Positions 12,758 through 13,205 of a DNA stretch of 13,205 nt are shown in pieces. The DNA lies in NCBI GenBank assembly GCA_900128585.1, contig LT642636.1, positions 1-13,205 of the forward strand. The letters run 5' to 3'. Under the pieces are notes generated by a model. It saw nothing but the letters and a program-made list of their open reading frames with translations. It did not search any database and was not told where the DNA came from. Made by a program: the position numbers and the translations under genes. The stretch comes from Stramenopiles sp. TOSAG23-3 (Eukaryota; Sar). Positions within the stretch are counted from its first letter, which is position 1. Every line of letters starts with the position of its first letter.

Positions 12758-13205
12758 AAAAAAAACGATAATAAAAATTATTCATTCATTTAAGTAAGGT
12801 GAATAATTAAGGTAAATAGTTTCATTATTTACACGTATATATATAATTATCACTATGGTATTTATATAATTAATTCATGGATGCATATAAATTACAATAG
12901 GATTTTACATATCAAATATATACTTGTGTTAGTAGTAATATATCTAATTATATATGTACTTAATATAGATAGAAATGACGGCGCCCCCCCAGAATCTTCT
13001 CTCCAATTACTTAACTTATTTCAAGTGTACTTATAATTAAATATATCTATTCTCAACATCCTATTTAATGAAAAAGAAATTTCTTTCTTCAAATCGGTCC
13101 TAAAACGAAACGAACAAAAAAAGAACAAAAAAACAGGAAAGACAAAATAATCCACCTAAAATTAAGGATATGTTTCTATATGAATTATATATGATGTGTA
13201 TATGT

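Larger units (their letters stand above)
12302..13205. other. upstream region of the acidic-protein gene and right-hand spacer
   Basis: The stretch from 12302 to about 12560 is GC-richer than what follows and probably holds the promoter and leader of the acidic-protein gene. Beyond 12560 the sequence is AT-rich, with a (TTA)6 run at 12694-12711, a TTC run at 12736-12757, and an isolated C7 run at 12984-12990. I see no gene in it. Confidence 0.5.

Noticed and set aside
1-13205. tRNA, rRNA, CRISPR, transposon or viral remnants
   Set aside because: Read through all spacers on both strands: no cloverleaf-like pattern with matching arms, no spaced direct repeats with unique spacers, no terminal inverted repeats or transposase or reverse-transcriptase motifs were found.

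Overview
The window looks like a stretch of nuclear DNA from a compact-genome microbial eukaryote, possibly an alga or other protist; I cannot name the lineage. The reasons are a proteasome ubiquitin receptor (Rpn13), a nuclear-encoded mitochondrial complex I subunit (NDUFA8, of the short form seen in plants), a DENN-domain Rab regulator, a GT-AG intron, no Shine-Dalgarno sites, and no bacterial mobile elements. Genes are GC-richer (roughly half GC) and sit in AT-rich spacers packed with purine/pyrimidine microsatellites.

Six protein genes alternate strictly in strand: DENN protein (+, 288-3698), ankyrin-repeat protein (-, 4253-5437, perhaps with one more exon at 4104-4230), Rpn13/ADRM1 (+, 6462-8120, one intron), NDUFA8 (-, 8539-8841), a membrane protein with a thioredoxin-like domain (+, 10209-11603), and a short acidic orphan protein (-, 11768-12301). 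The convergent spacers are short (about 160-560 bases). The divergent, promoter-bearing spacers are long (about 1.0 and 1.4 kb) and hold the polypurine/polypyrimidine tracts. The genes do not form an operon or an obvious pathway; they appear to be unlinked housekeeping and orphan functions.

The most interesting locus is RPN13. Besides the usual Pru domain (ubiquitin and proteasome docking) and DEUBAD domain (binding the deubiquitinase UCH37), it encodes two ubiquitin-interacting-motif (UIM) sequences that I do not know from Rpn13 in other organisms. The first lies just after a strong splice donor, in sequence that would be spliced out and, if retained, is followed by an in-frame stop. The second lies in the next exon, just before the DEUBAD. 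Splicing could therefore choose between a short Pru-UIM form without DEUBAD, a Pru-UIM-DEUBAD form, and a form with both UIMs.

Other points: the ankyrin gene ends on a textbook splice-donor sequence followed by an open acidic reading frame, suggesting a very small intron. NDUFA8 lacks the outer cysteine pair of its second helical hairpin. The membrane protein carries a CxxC and a thioredoxin-like strand signature between two pairs of membrane segments. The 322-base pyrimidine tract at 9347-9668 is built of 11-base units and includes an exact 52-base tandem duplication. No tRNA, rRNA, CRISPR array, transposon or virus was recognised.
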